A DNA stretch of 64,000 nucleotides from Thiobacillus denitrificans DSM 12475 (GCF_000376425.1 NZ_AQWL01000003.1:153895-217894); one strand, 5' to 3'; shown: positions 26,601-35,636, counted from the stretch's first letter. Notes: a model not told the origin generated them from the sequence alone. Program-made: numbers and translations.

Positions 26601-27505
26601 CCGGTGGAGTCCCGGCCGCGGCGCCCCGCTCGACCGGAAATTCGGCCCTCGACCGCATCATCGGCAACGACGAGACACTGCGCTCGTTCGTCGGCCTGTC
26701 GGCCGACTCGCCGGCGCCGACCCCGGCAGTCACCGACGAGGGCGTCCCGCTGCAGACCTGGGATGTCAATGGACCGACGTCATTCATGATCACGCGCTCG
26801 CCGACCGAGGAGCCGGACTTTCCGACGCTCGACGACATCAAGAAGATCATCGCCAAGGGCAACTTCGTTCCGCGCTCGGAAGACCTGAAGACGCTGCTGC
26901 TCGGCGAGCGCAAGGTACCCGCGACCGGATTCGACACCCTGCTGAGATCGCTCTCGCTGGTCCCCGCAGGCAGCGTGAAAATCTTGAACATCGTCGCCAT
27001 CTGCCAGAGCACGGTCAGCCTCGATCTTCTTTCGGAGACCGTCTTCACGGCCGCGGGCGATCTCGGCGACCGCCCCGACCCCACGGGTGAACGCCCCCTG
27101 CAAAACCTCACGCTGGCCGAAGCGGTCGCGCTGCTCGCGGCTCCCGAGTTCAACGTGGAGACGATGGCGGTGAAGTTGAGCGACGTACGCAAGGCATTCC
27201 CGGTCGACGGCGAAGTCCGCATCTTCAACATGTTCAACCCGCTGCGCGAGGATTTCGTCCAGGCGCTGGCCAACGTGTTTCAGGTGCGAACGAGCGCCTT
27301 CGCGCGCAAACCCGTCCGCGTCCTGGCAACGGTGATCGCCGAAACCGGGGAAACCGAGGAGACGCTCGACACGGCCGTGCTCGCGAAGAAGGTCACCATC
27401 GGCTTCTTCGGCGACCCGGTGCCGTTCGAGGCCGATTTCTTCGAGCACCTGTTGCAGCAGGACCGCGCCCAGACCGGTCTGTTCACGGCCTTCCCGCGGC
27501 GCTAG
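23645..27505 (+). CDS. Giant 1286-residue protein of unknown function
   Basis: The last gene of the operon. Residues about 20-140 hold helix-hairpin-helix-like repeats (LLGVSPQALATLSVLGV and similar). Residues about 230-430 form a distinctive block: MALAAGESTRIAVIDWSR, a Ser/Thr-rich and Gly-rich segment, then VVREVSQTEHES and NYNHMHALTVQYYEV. A Pro-rich linker near residue 515, a beta-rich middle, a charged coiled-coil near 900-950 and a Gly/Ser-rich linker near 955-1000 precede a C-terminal domain. No signal peptide or membrane helix is seen. A scaffold or surface-assembly role is possible, but this is inference. Its stop shares CTAG with the convergent VOC gene. Confidence 0.78.
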   Translation: MPISDPSDLLVSEAQLLPLAEVLNLPPDRLLGVSPQALATLSVLGVRNVFDLAMSSVFNAAAQIEDAADNPSNAMNRFGRPISDLLKPGIAGTVAIPDLRNASLDILADVADAAEIQAALGVITVRDLSVYPPFRAAREILNRVFFPEQLEAFDPESPADLIPKSGEFPTERVQYTSLVLDQILRPDNAPALIDLAGPDFAPIDAAQVADADFGFSTLGLGMLLTMNQSWFMQGVTLGHLLHSMALAAGESTRIAVIDWSRKTSAGQTEVLGETEDLSQETARNRSISEVTEAVAREAQSGFSHTESTSTTKQAGASAGISIGPFGGGASASISKTSTSADSYATSAGSREVGASMLQNASDRTHQHAHAARTRRASVVREVSQTEHESVSTRVITNYNHMHALTVQYYEVLQIYRTETSLTRCDRVVFVPFKLLDFSNVVLLRRFRGALVDAALTPAVRDALLNFDTLELVPERRAVFPGLGGSIADILTNPQVITRRVLLARRPPGEEGETGPEPDVDEDPLPPRPPRTPLPDDIADSLWENAASKLSAFFGTSTVRRNSQSLFVPSDVRVEEGAVQSTVRTIRMVFVLRDGTRITDLSASVALSEVDRIALSGSAPAADVAATGVLALSRNGIVFPLELPTVTVARGATETKLIDIRAAGADVNLTQHLADNRLHYSQAVFRNLDSAMIAGLLSPFSITMNGQPFPLVQVAEPIPLRIVGNALAFKINTDPVNDAEWRTFMADRGLTIGQAKVDIVPLSSGGIFAEAVLGRFNCAERLDLSRFFNWQDSPIPIQPTDIAAIQTGTRAQAENLTPGQFSSPLVNITPFGALPDPTGMAGALAAIQNGNMFRDMSGLADTIKLATETAKLSAAGATAVGQQAGEAMKTAVSADTERRKIAADLEKAKVQAATDLAKAKLGKSIQDKNITEAGAVVNKEEELKKKQQEQAKAAGAGGSPGGSGGGSSGGATSGGGSGTGGGGGSVTGGVPAAAPRSTGNSALDRIIGNDETLRSFVGLSADSPAPTPAVTDEGVPLQTWDVNGPTSFMITRSPTEEPDFPTLDDIKKIIAKGNFVPRSEDLKTLLLGERKVPATGFDTLLRSLSLVPAGSVKILNIVAICQSTVSLDLLSETVFTAAGDLGDRPDPTGERPLQNLTLAEAVALLAAPEFNVETMAVKLSDVRKAFPVDGEVRIFNMFNPLREDFVQALANVFQVRTSAFARKPVRVLATVIAETGETEETLDTAVLAKKVTIGFFGDPVPFEADFFEHLLQQDRAQTGLFTAFPRR

Positions 27506-27879
27506 GGAGTCTGGACGAACTCCAGCGTGTTGGCGTCCGGGTCACGGCAGAACAGCGCCGCGCGACCCGACCTGCTTGCCGTGTACGGAATCCCGGCCGC
27601 GTCGAGACGGCTTTTCAGCGCATCCAGGTTGCTCACCCCCAGCGCGATGTGGCGGTCGCGGCCACCGTGCCCGGGGCGGTCCGAGCCGGCATAGGGATCG
27701 GGCAACTGCATCAGGTGCAGCTGCTGGCCGCCGCCGAGGTCGTACCACTCGCCGGGGTAAGGCAGTCCGGGACGGTCGGGATAGCGCGTCAATCCCAGCA
27801 CCGATTCATAGAAAACCCTGGCACGCGCCAGGTCGGCGACCAGCAGGCCGGCATGCAGCAAGGCGGTTACGTCAGACAC
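27502..27879 (-). CDS. VOC-family (glyoxalase/dioxygenase fold) protein
   Basis: A 125-residue single VOC domain. His9 in LLHAGLL, the QLHLM motif and Glu near the C-terminal LEFVQ are the usual metal-ligand positions. Relatives are annotated glyoxalase/bleomycin-resistance-like; the substrate is unknown. It overlaps the upstream EamA gene by 8 bases, so the two are co-translated. Two decayed copies lie at 2568-2940 and 6350-6502. Its stop codon overlaps the stop of the convergent 21-kb operon. Confidence 0.88.
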   Translation of the reverse strand: MSDVTALLHAGLLVADLARARVFYESVLGLTRYPDRPGLPYPGEWYDLGGGQQLHLMQLPDPYAGSDRPGHGGRDRHIALGVSNLDALKSRLDAAGIPYTASRSGRAALFCRDPDANTLEFVQTP

Positions 27880-28771
27880 GTTGTTTGCCCTTCAATTGAT
27901 CGTCCTCCATGTGGCCCGAAAACAGGCTGGCGGTGATGATCATGACCGCACCGATCCACTCCTGCACACCCATGCGCTCGTCGGACAGGAAATAGGCGGC
28001 GATCGCCGCCACCACCAGCTCGGACAGGAAGATGACGATGGCCTGGTTGGCCGGCACGCGTGCCAGGCCGTATTGCACCGCATAGGTCATGCTGCCGATG
28101 GCAAGGCCAACGCCGAGCAGCAGCAGCCAGGTCTGCATTCCGGCATCCGCCATGAAATCGAGTTCGGCCGGCTTGAGCGCCAGGCCGATCACCGCCAGCA
28201 CCACCACGCCCATCCATATCGACACGGCCTTGGCGCCTTCGGTCACCCCATCCAGATGCCGGCTGATGACGTTGCTCGCCGCGAACATCACCCCGGCCGA
28301 CAGCCCCAGCCATTCGGCCCGGTGGCCCGGCAGCGGCCATTCGCCGGGCTGCCACAGCATCACCAGCGCGCCGCCCGCCGCCAGCGTCATCACCGCCCAG
28401 CCGGCACGATTGAGTTTTTCGTGCAGCAGGAAGCGCGAGAACAGCACCGTCCACAGGGGCGACAGATAGAACAGCAGCAACACGCGTACCACCTCGCCTT
28501 CGAGCACCGCCAGCACGTAAGCCAGGTTGGTCCAGCCCGCCGCCAGCCCCAGCGCCGTCAGCCACAGCCAGTGCCCGCGTGCCGCGCGCAGCGCGCGGCC
28601 GTGCAGCCAGCCCAGAAGCAGTAGCGGCGTCGCATAGGAGAAGAACCCCGACGCGATACCGCCGACCCCGGCCTGATCCAGCAGGCGATAGGGGTACCAC
28701 ACCAGCCCCCACAGGGTGGCGGCATAGACGAGACTGGCAATGGCGAGGGTGCGCTGCAAGGGAATGGGCAT
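27872..28771 (-). CDS. EamA/DMT-family transporter
   Basis: A 299-residue, ten-helix membrane protein with two EamA repeats, the second ending GLARVPANQAIVIFLSELV. Such transporters of the drug/metabolite superfamily usually export metabolites or amino acids; the substrate is not deducible. It is the first gene of a two-gene unit with the VOC protein and is divergent from dapC with only 41 bases between start codons. A truncated paralogue lies at 2981-3390. Confidence 0.9.
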   Translation of the reverse strand: MPIPLQRTLAIASLVYAATLWGLVWYPYRLLDQAGVGGIASGFFSYATPLLLLGWLHGRALRAARGHWLWLTALGLAAGWTNLAYVLAVLEGEVVRVLLLFYLSPLWTVLFSRFLLHEKLNRAGWAVMTLAAGGALVMLWQPGEWPLPGHRAEWLGLSAGVMFAASNVISRHLDGVTEGAKAVSIWMGVVVLAVIGLALKPAELDFMADAGMQTWLLLLGVGLAIGSMTYAVQYGLARVPANQAIVIFLSELVVAAIAAYFLSDERMGVQEWIGAVMIITASLFSGHMEDDQLKGKQRV

Positions 28772-28778
28772 AGGGCTT

Positions 28779-28784
28779 TATAAT
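28779..28784 (+). promoter_or_regulatory. Candidate -10 box of dapC
   Basis: A perfect TATAAT lies 28 bases before the dapC ATG, inside the 41-base divergent spacer. No good -35 is visible at 16-18 bases upstream, so the promoter may be of extended or activator-dependent type. Confidence 0.35.
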
Positions 28785-28812
28785 GAAAGACTTGAATGAA
28801 ATCCGTACTGCA

Positions 28813-30009
28813 ATGAATCCGCGTCTCGAACAACTCCACCCCTATCCGTTTCAAAAGCTGCGCGAACTGTTCGCCGGGGTAACGCCGAATCCCGCACTTC
28901 CACCGATCAACCTGTCGATCGGCGAGCCCAAGCACCCGACGCCGCAATTCATCAAGGACGCGCTGGTCGCCGGGCTGGACGGGCTGGCGAATTATCCCAT
29001 CACTCAGGGCTCGGATGCGCTGCGCGGCGCCATCGCGGCATGGGCGCAGCGCCGCTACGGCGTGACACTCGATCCGGCAACCGAGGTGCTGCCGGTCAAC
29101 GGCTCGCGCGAGGCGCTGTTCGCGTTCGCCCAGGCCGCGGTCGACTCTACCCGCCACGGCCGCCGCACGGTCGTCTCGCCCAACCCGTTCTACCAGATAT
29201 ACGAAGGCGCAGCCCTGCTCGCCGGCGCCCGCCCCTTCTTCCTCAATACGCTGCCGGAGAATGGCTTCAGGATGGACTGGTCGCGCGTGCCGGAAGACGT
29301 GTGGGAAAGCATCAGCCTGGTCTATGTCTGTTCGCCCGGCAACCCTACCGGCAAGGTGATGTCGCTGGACGACTGGAAAGTATTGTTCGAGCTGTCGGAC
29401 CGGCATGGCTTCGTCATCGCGGCCGACGAGTGCTATTCGGAGATTTACTTCGAGGAAGGCAAGCCGCCGCTCGGCGCGCTCACCGCCGCGCAGCAACTCG
29501 GGCGCGGCTCCAGGAACCTCGTCGTGTTCAACTCGCTGTCCAAGCGCTCCAACGTGCCCGGCCTGCGTTCCGGCATGGTGGCGGGCGACGCCGGGGCGAT
29601 CAGGAAATTCCTGCTCTATCGCACCTATCATGGCAGCGCAATGAGCCCGGCGGTGCAGGCCGCCAGTATCGCGGCGTGGAACGACGAAGCGCACGTGGCC
29701 GAGAACCGCCGCCTGTACGCCGCGAAATTCGCCGCCGTGATGCCGCTCTTGAAGGACGTGCTGTCTTTCGATGCGCCCGACGCCGCCTTCTATCTGTGGG
29801 CGCGGGTGCCAGGCGGCGACGATGCCGCATTCGCCCGCGGCCTGTATGAAACGCAGCACGTCACCGTGCTGCCCGGCAGCTTCCTCGCGCGCGACGCCGC
29901 CAACGTCAATCCGGGCAAGGGTTTCGTCCGCATCGCCCTGGTCGACGGCCTGGATGCCTGTGTCGAAGCCGCCCGACGCATGGCCAGCTACGTCGGCGAG
30001 GCAGCATAA
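28813..30009 (+). CDS. dapC: Succinyldiaminopimelate transaminase
   Basis: A 398-residue class I/II PLP aminotransferase. The N-terminus [19 protein letters not shown] is typical of proteobacterial Dap[17 protein letters not shown] holds the cofactor-contacting Asn, and the PLP Lys lies in [15 protein letters not shown]. It converts N-succinyl-2-amino-6-oxopimelate to N-succinyl-diaminopimelate for lysine and peptidoglycan. The ATG at 28813 is preferred to 28783, which would overlap the -10 box. It is followed by dapD, the previous step of the pathway, 55 bases downstream. Confidence 0.94.
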   Translation: MNPRLEQLHPYPFQKLRELFAGVTPNPALPPINLSIGEPKHPTPQFIKDALVAGLDGLANYPITQGSDALRGAIAAWAQRRYGVTLDPATEVLPVNGSREALFAFAQAAVDSTRHGRRTVVSPNPFYQIYEGAALLAGARPFFLNTLPENGFRMDWSRVPEDVWESISLVYVCSPGNPTGKVMSLDDWKVLFELSDRHGFVIAADECYSEIYFEEGKPPLGALTAAQQLGRGSRNLVVFNSLSKRSNVPGLRSGMVAGDAGAIRKFLLYRTYHGSAMSPAVQAASIAAWNDEAHVAENRRLYAAKFAAVMPLLKDVLSFDAPDAAFYLWARVPGGDDAAFARGLYETQHVTVLPGSFLARDAANVNPGKGFVRIALVDGLDACVEAARRMASYVGEAA

Positions 30010-30064
30010 GCCGCCTATTCAATTTTCATCGCTTTATTTCAACCTTCAACCACAGGACTTCATC

Positions 30065-30889
<825 letters not shown>

Positions 30890-30938
30890 GCCTCAGCCCG
30901 GGTAGTGCCGGTTTATCGTTTCGGGAAAAGGAGACGCC

Positions 30939-31712
30939 ATGCAACGCACCCTCGTCGTCATTGCATTACTCGCCGTCGGCCTGACGGCGTGCCAGGAGAA
31001 CCCGGTATCCGGCCGCAGGCAGCTGGCACTGGTGTCCGAGGAACAGGCGCAGTCTTCGTCGGCGCAGGCCTACGCACAGACGCTGAATGAAGCCCAGAAG
31101 AAGGGCAAGCTCAGCACCGATGCGGCGCTGAACAGCCGCGTCAAGCGCATCACCGACCGCCTGATCGTGCAGGCGGGCAACATGTATGCGCCCAGCCGCG
31201 AATGGAAATGGTCGGTCGCGGTGATCGACGAGCCGACGCTCAATGCCTGGTGCATGCCGGGCGGCAAGATGGCGATCTACACCGGCATCATCGAGAAGCT
31301 GAAACTCTCCGACGACGAAATCGCCCAGATCATGGGCCACGAGATCGCCCACGCCATACTCGGCCATGGCCGCGAGCGCATGTCGCGTGCCATGGCCATG
31401 CAGGGCGGCATGACGCTCGGTTCCATCGTCGCCGGCCGCGACCTCAGCGTGCTGTCGCCGGTGGCCGACATTGCGCTGACCCTGCCCAACAGCCGCTCAG
31501 GCGAAAGCGAGGCCGACCGCTACGGTATCGAACTCGCCGCCCGTGCCGGATTCGATCCGCACGCCGCAGTGCGCCTGTGGGGAAAAATGAGCAGCGCCGG
31601 CAACGGCGGCCCGCCGCAATTCCTCAGCACCCATCCCTCCCCCGACAACCGCATCCAGGCACTGAACGCGCTGGTGCCACAGATGATGCCCATCTACGAG
31701 AAAGCACGTTGA
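30939..31712 (+). CDS. M48-family metalloprotease lipoprotein
   Basis: A 257-residue protein with a lipoprotein signal ending LTAC (Cys18) and the zinc motif HEIAH (His134, Glu135, His138) in IMGHEIAHAILGHGRERMS, with a third ligand Glu in SGESEADRYG. This is the LoiP/YggG-type M48 family, periplasmic membrane-anchored proteases of envelope quality control. AAGGAGACGCC precedes the ATG. The next gene overlaps its stop, so they are co-translated. Confidence 0.92.
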   Translation: MQRTLVVIALLAVGLTACQENPVSGRRQLALVSEEQAQSSSAQAYAQTLNEAQKKGKLSTDAALNSRVKRITDRLIVQAGNMYAPSREWKWSVAVIDEPTLNAWCMPGGKMAIYTGIIEKLKLSDDEIAQIMGHEIAHAILGHGRERMSRAMAMQGGMTLGSIVAGRDLSVLSPVADIALTLPNSRSGESEADRYGIELAARAGFDPHAAVRLWGKMSSAGNGGPPQFLSTHPSPDNRIQALNALVPQMMPIYEKAR

Positions 31713-32065
31713 TGAACATGGACACGTTCCCCGCCACCGACGAAAAGCTCGCCAGCCTGAAAACCCTGGCCACGGTCATCTACGCGCTGTATGCCGTCTC
31801 GCTGTTTATCGGCATCACCGCCATCGTGGCAATCGTACTGAACTACATCAAGCGCGACGACGCCCGGGGAACCTGGCTGGAAAGCCACTTCCGCTGGCAG
31901 ATCGGCACCTTCTGGTGGGGCCTGCTGTGGCTGGTCGTCGGCGCAATCACCTGGGTCATCCTGATCGGCTGGATCGTGTGGGGCGTGGCCTGCATCTGGT
32001 TCATCTACCGTATTGCCAAGGGCTGGCTCAATCTTAACGACAACAAGCCGATGCCGGTCCAGTGA
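31712..32065 (+). CDS. DUF4870-like small membrane protein
   Basis: A 117-residue protein with about three transmembrane helices (VIYALYAVSLFIGITAIVAI, a WGLLWLVVGAITWVILIGWIV hairpin) and a cytosolic loop YIKRDDARGTWLESHFRWQ. This loop is common in a family of small betaproteobacterial membrane proteins usually called hypothetical. The ATG overlaps the upstream protease stop (TGATG). Function unknown; the coupling suggests an accessory role for the M48 protease. Confidence 0.82.
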   Translation: MNMDTFPATDEKLASLKTLATVIYALYAVSLFIGITAIVAIVLNYIKRDDARGTWLESHFRWQIGTFWWGLLWLVVGAITWVILIGWIVWGVACIWFIYRIAKGWLNLNDNKPMPVQ

Positions 32066-32093
32066 GCACGCGTCCTGCAAGGGACATGTCCCG

Positions 32094-33014
32094 ATGACCG
32101 TCCGCGCGCGCCGCCTCGTTTCGGCGTGCCTGCTGGCAGGCTTCAGCCTCTCGTCCCTGGCGGACGAATGGCTGCCCCCGCTTTCCCGGCAGATTGCGGG
32201 CGGCACGTTCGAGTACACCATTCGTCCGGGGGATTTCCTGATCGCCATCGGTGCGCGCTTCGGCGTGCCGCCGGAGTTGCTGGCCAGGCAGAACGCGATC
32301 TCCTACAACGCGACCATCCACCCCGGCCAGCGCCTGCGCATCGACAATCCGCACATCGCCCCGCCGCTGCTCGACGACGGCATCGTCATCAACATTCCCC
32401 AGCGCATGCTGTTCGAGTTCGACGCAGGCAAACTGGTCGCGGCCTACCCGGTTGGCCTCGGCAAGCCGTCCTGGCCCACGCCGCAAGGCGAGTTCGAGGT
32501 CGTCACCCGCGTGCACAACAAGACCTGGATCGTGCCCAGGTCGATCCAGGAAGAAATGCAGCGCGAGGGACGGGCCGTGCTGACGGAAGTCCCGCCCGGA
32601 CCCGACAACCCCCTGGGTGCCCGCTGGCTCGGTCTCAGCATGCCGGGTTACGGCATCCATGGCACCATCGCCCCGTCCAGCGTGTACCATTTCCGCAGCC
32701 ATGGCTGCATCCGTCTTCATCCGGACGACATCACCGAACTTTTCGGGCACGTCGGAGTCGGAACCTCCGGCCTCCTTGCTTATCAGCCTGTCCTGCTGGC
32801 GGTGACCGCAGACGGCCGCATCCTGCTCGAAGTCCATCGGGATATCTACAATAAGGGCATCGACCCGAAGCAGACCGTCCACGACATGGCCGAATCCAAC
32901 GGCCTCAGCCAGGCACTGGACTGGCCCCGGGTGGACGCCGTGATCGCAGCACAGGAAGGGCTCGCCCGCGAGGTGGGCCGCCTGGAGCGCGATGGATTGA
33001 AAGGAACACTGTGA
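32094..33014 (+). CDS. LysM-YkuD L,D-transpeptidase
   Basis: A 306-residue exported protein. A signal peptide ends near SSLADE, residues about 38-82 form a LysM domain (FEYTIRPGDFLIAIGARFG), and the YkuD domain has the catalytic Cys205 in RSHGCIRLHP plus YGIHGT. It makes 3-3 cross-links or anchors proteins to peptidoglycan in the periplasm. The ATG at 32094 follows the DUF4870-like gene by 28 bases. Its stop overlaps the next start (ATGA), so it is co-translated with the DUF882 protein. Confidence 0.92.
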   Translation: MTVRARRLVSACLLAGFSLSSLADEWLPPLSRQIAGGTFEYTIRPGDFLIAIGARFGVPPELLARQNAISYNATIHPGQRLRIDNPHIAPPLLDDGIVINIPQRMLFEFDAGKLVAAYPVGLGKPSWPTPQGEFEVVTRVHNKTWIVPRSIQEEMQREGRAVLTEVPPGPDNPLGARWLGLSMPGYGIHGTIAPSSVYHFRSHGCIRLHPDDITELFGHVGVGTSGLLAYQPVLLAVTADGRILLEVHRDIYNKGIDPKQTVHDMAESNGLSQALDWPRVDAVIAAQEGLAREVGRLERDGLKGTL

Positions 33015-33550
33015 AACACAACTTCAGCCGCCGCTCATTTCTCAAACTCGGCATGCTTGCCGCCGCGCTGCCGCTTCCGGCATTCGCCAGCCGGGAGACA
33101 GCCGAGCGCCGGCTAGGCTTCCTCAATCTGCATACCGGAGAAAAACTCGACCTGCCCTACTGGATAGAAGGCGACTACGTGCCGGAATCCCTCGCGGAAA
33201 TCAACCGCGTGCTGCGCGACCACCGCACCGGCGCGGTTGCGGCCATCGACATTCAACTGCTGGACCTGCTCGACCGCATCAAGGCCGCGCTGGGCACTAC
33301 GCAGCCGTTCCAGGTCATTTCCGGCTACCGTTCACCGGCCAGCAACAGCCTGCTGGCCTCGAACTCTTCCGGCGTCGCCAGGCGCAGCCTGCACATGGAA
33401 GGCAAGGCCATCGACATCCGCATCCCCGGCGTGCAGCTGGCCGACCTGCGCCGCGCCGGCCTCATGCTGAAAGGCGGCGGCGTCGGCTACTATCCGGGTT
33501 CCAACTTCGTTCACCTCGACGTGGGGCGCGTGCGGACCTGGGGCGGCTAG
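33011..33550 (+). CDS. Tat-exported DUF882 (YcbK/MepK-like) peptidase
   Basis: A 179-residue protein with a twin-arginine signal (FSRRSFLKLG) and the DUF882/M15-like domain: FQVISGYRSPASN, SLHMEGKAIDIRIPG and NFVHLDVGRVR hold the conserved His/Asp zinc site. MepK of this family is a murein endopeptidase that cuts cross-links, including 3-3 links. It overlaps the L,D-transpeptidase gene by 4 bases; a cross-link maker and a likely cutter in one unit is a sensible pairing. Confidence 0.9.
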   Translation: MKHNFSRRSFLKLGMLAAALPLPAFASRETAERRLGFLNLHTGEKLDLPYWIEGDYVPESLAEINRVLRDHRTGAVAAIDIQLLDLLDRIKAALGTTQPFQVISGYRSPASNSLLASNSSGVARRSLHMEGKAIDIRIPGVQLADLRRAGLMLKGGGVGYYPGSNFVHLDVGRVRTWGG

Positions 33551-33669
33551 CCGCCTCCCCGTCCAAACCCCTGCGGCCGAATGAAAGTGCGCGGGGATTG
33601 TTGAAGTCGATCCGGCATCCCCTGCTGGCCATGCCGGGACCGATCGTTTGCATGACAGCGAGGCCCGGA

Positions 33670-34836
33670 ATGAACCGTACACCGCTTATCGCATCGGACC
33701 GTGGCGTCAGCCGGCGCGCCTTCCTCAAGTTCTGTACCCTGGCCGCCTCGCTGCTCGCGCTGCCGCCGGGCGCGGCGGCCATCCTGGCCGACTCGCTTGC
33801 CAGGGCACGGCGCCTGCCGGTGGTATGGCTGTCGTTCCAGGAATGCACCGGCTGCACCGAATCGCTCACCCGCTCGTCCGCCCCCTCCATCGAGCGGATG
33901 CTGTTCGAACTGATTTCACTGGACTACAGCCACCTCCTCCAGGCCGCTGCCGGCACGGCCGCGGAACAGGCGCGGGAAGCAAGCCTGGCCGCAAACCACG
34001 GCCGGCTCCTGCTGGTGGTGGACGGCTCCGTGCCGACCGCGCTCGGCGGGGCCTGTTCCACCATCGCCGGCGAGGACAACCTGAGCCTGCTCGCGCGCTG
34101 CCTGGACGCCGCCGAGGCGGTGCTTGCCGTAGGCACCTGTGCCGCCTTCGGCGGGCTGCCCGCCGCCGCCCCCAATCCGACCGCGGCGATGGGCATCGCC
34201 GAGCTGATGGCGCAGGGCCTGGTGCCGCGCCGGCCGCTGGTCAACCTGCCCGGCTGCCCGCCCATTCCCGAGGCGATGAGTGCCGTGCTGGCCCACCGCG
34301 TGGCCTTCGGCCGGTTCCCCGAACTCGACGCACAGGGCCGCCCGCTGGCGTTTTATGGCGAAACCGTGCACGACCGCTGTTCCCGGCGTGGCCACTACGA
34401 GGCCGGCCGCTTCGCCAAGACCTTCGACGACGCTGGCGCACGCGCCGGCTGGTGCCTGCTGGAACTCGGCTGCAAAGGGCCGCTGACCCGCAATGCGTGC
34501 TCCACCCTGCGCTGGAACGGGGTGAGCAACCCGGTCGAATCCGGCCACCCCTGCCTCGGCTGCAGCGAACCGGGATTCTGGGACCGCGGCAGTTTCTACG
34601 CCCCGCTTGCGGCACCGGCGGCAGCCGCAGCCGGCGCCGAACCCCAGGCCCGGCGGGGCGCCGCGGTGTACGACAGGAATTGCGCCAGCTGCCACGGCAG
34701 CGCGCCGGGCGGCCTGGCAACCCCGGCCGACGAGGTGCCTGCCCTGCTGCGGTCGGGCAAGGTGCGTGCCCATCGCTTCAGCCTGGAGGATGGCGACATG
34801 CAGGCGCTGCTGGATTACCTCAAGGAAGCACGCTGA
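33670..34836 (+). CDS. NiFe-hydrogenase small subunit fused to a cytochrome c domain
   Basis: A 388-residue protein with a Tat signal (VSRRAFLKF). Its Fe-S ligands match hydrogenase small subunits: proximal Cys59, Cys62, Cys157, Cys196; distal His234, Cys237, Cys262, Cys268; medial Cys277, Cys295, Cys298. Where most such subunits end in a membrane helix, residues about 325-388 form a short cytochrome c domain with CASCH at 338-342. No large subunit, maturation gene or Isp gene is in the window. GAGG precedes ATG 33670. It should pass electrons out of a periplasmic hydrogenase whose catalytic subunit lies elsewhere or is lost. Confidence 0.88.
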   Translation: MNRTPLIASDRGVSRRAFLKFCTLAASLLALPPGAAAILADSLARARRLPVVWLSFQECTGCTESLTRSSAPSIERMLFELISLDYSHLLQAAAGTAAEQAREASLAANHGRLLLVVDGSVPTALGGACSTIAGEDNLSLLARCLDAAEAVLAVGTCAAFGGLPAAAPNPTAAMGIAELMAQGLVPRRPLVNLPGCPPIPEAMSAVLAHRVAFGRFPELDAQGRPLAFYGETVHDRCSRRGHYEAGRFAKTFDDAGARAGWCLLELGCKGPLTRNACSTLRWNGVSNPVESGHPCLGCSEPGFWDRGSFYAPLAAPAAAAAGAEPQARRGAAVYDRNCASCHGSAPGGLATPADEVPALLRSGKVRAHRFSLEDGDMQALLDYLKEAR

Positions 34837-34944
34837 CGCGCCCGGGCCGCGCGCAAACAGGAACCGTGCGACACGCCCGGGGCAGACGGATGCCGCTTCC
34901 CCTGGACCGCAGAATGGCCTTTACTGGATGCGAGGGCTGCCGTC

Positions 34945-35604
34945 ATGAAAGAGATTCTCCCCGGCGTATTCCACTGGAAGACCTTCCACCAAGGCATCCA
35001 GGCCTACGTCCACTCCTACTACAGCAATGCCACCGATCCGCCGCTGCTGATCGACCCGCGGGTTCCGGCGCAGGGAATCGAATGGTTCGCGGCGCGCGGC
35101 GCGCCCCGGCATATCTACCTCACCAACCGCCACCACTACCGACACAGCGACCGCTTTGCCGCCCGCTATGACACGCAGGTCTGGTGCCACAAGGATGGCC
35201 TGCACGAATTCAGCCACGGCGAGAGGGTCACGGGATTCAGCCACGGCAGAGCGCTGCCCGGCGGCATCCTGGCCCTCAAGGTCGCCACGCTGTGCCCCGA
35301 GGAAACCGCGCTCTACCTGCCGCTGCACGGCGGCATCCTGAGCCTCGGCGACGCCATCGTGCGCGAACGGGGCAAGCTCGGCTTCGTGCCGGACGCCTAC
35401 ATGGGAGACGACCCGCAAGGCGTCAAGCATGGCCTGCGCAGAATCTTTCTCAAGCATCTGCGTGAACGCGAGTTCGACCATCTGCTGTTCGCCCACGGCG
35501 CCCCCCTGATCGGCGGCGCCCACGTCAGCCTCGGAAAATTTCTGGAAGATTTCGGGACAGCATCTGAACCAGGATCGCGGATCAACCCTCCGTTGTGCCG
35601 TTGA
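34945..35604 (+). CDS. MBL-fold protein with altered metal motif
   Basis: A 219-residue protein with the metallo-beta-lactamase layout: an early beta-rich half with LLIDPRV, then LTNRHHYRHSDRF where the HxHxDH motif is expected, and a late FAHGAPLIGGA. The motif is rearranged (His63, His64, His67, Asp69), so a normal di-metal site is doubtful. It follows the hydrogenase small subunit by 108 bases on the same strand. Function unknown; some MBL proteins without metals act as binding proteins. Confidence 0.75.
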   Translation: MKEILPGVFHWKTFHQGIQAYVHSYYSNATDPPLLIDPRVPAQGIEWFAARGAPRHIYLTNRHHYRHSDRFAARYDTQVWCHKDGLHEFSHGERVTGFSHGRALPGGILALKVATLCPEETALYLPLHGGILSLGDAIVRERGKLGFVPDAYMGDDPQGVKHGLRRIFLKHLREREFDHLLFAHGAPLIGGAHVSLGKFLEDFGTASEPGSRINPPLCR

Positions 35605-35636
35605 TGACTGCATATCAACATGCCGCGATCGATGGG

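Noticed and set aside
6601-27505. A type VI secretion or contractile injection system
   Set aside because: Enzymes resemble effectors, but no sheath, tube, baseplate or AAA+ ATPase gene is present in the run.
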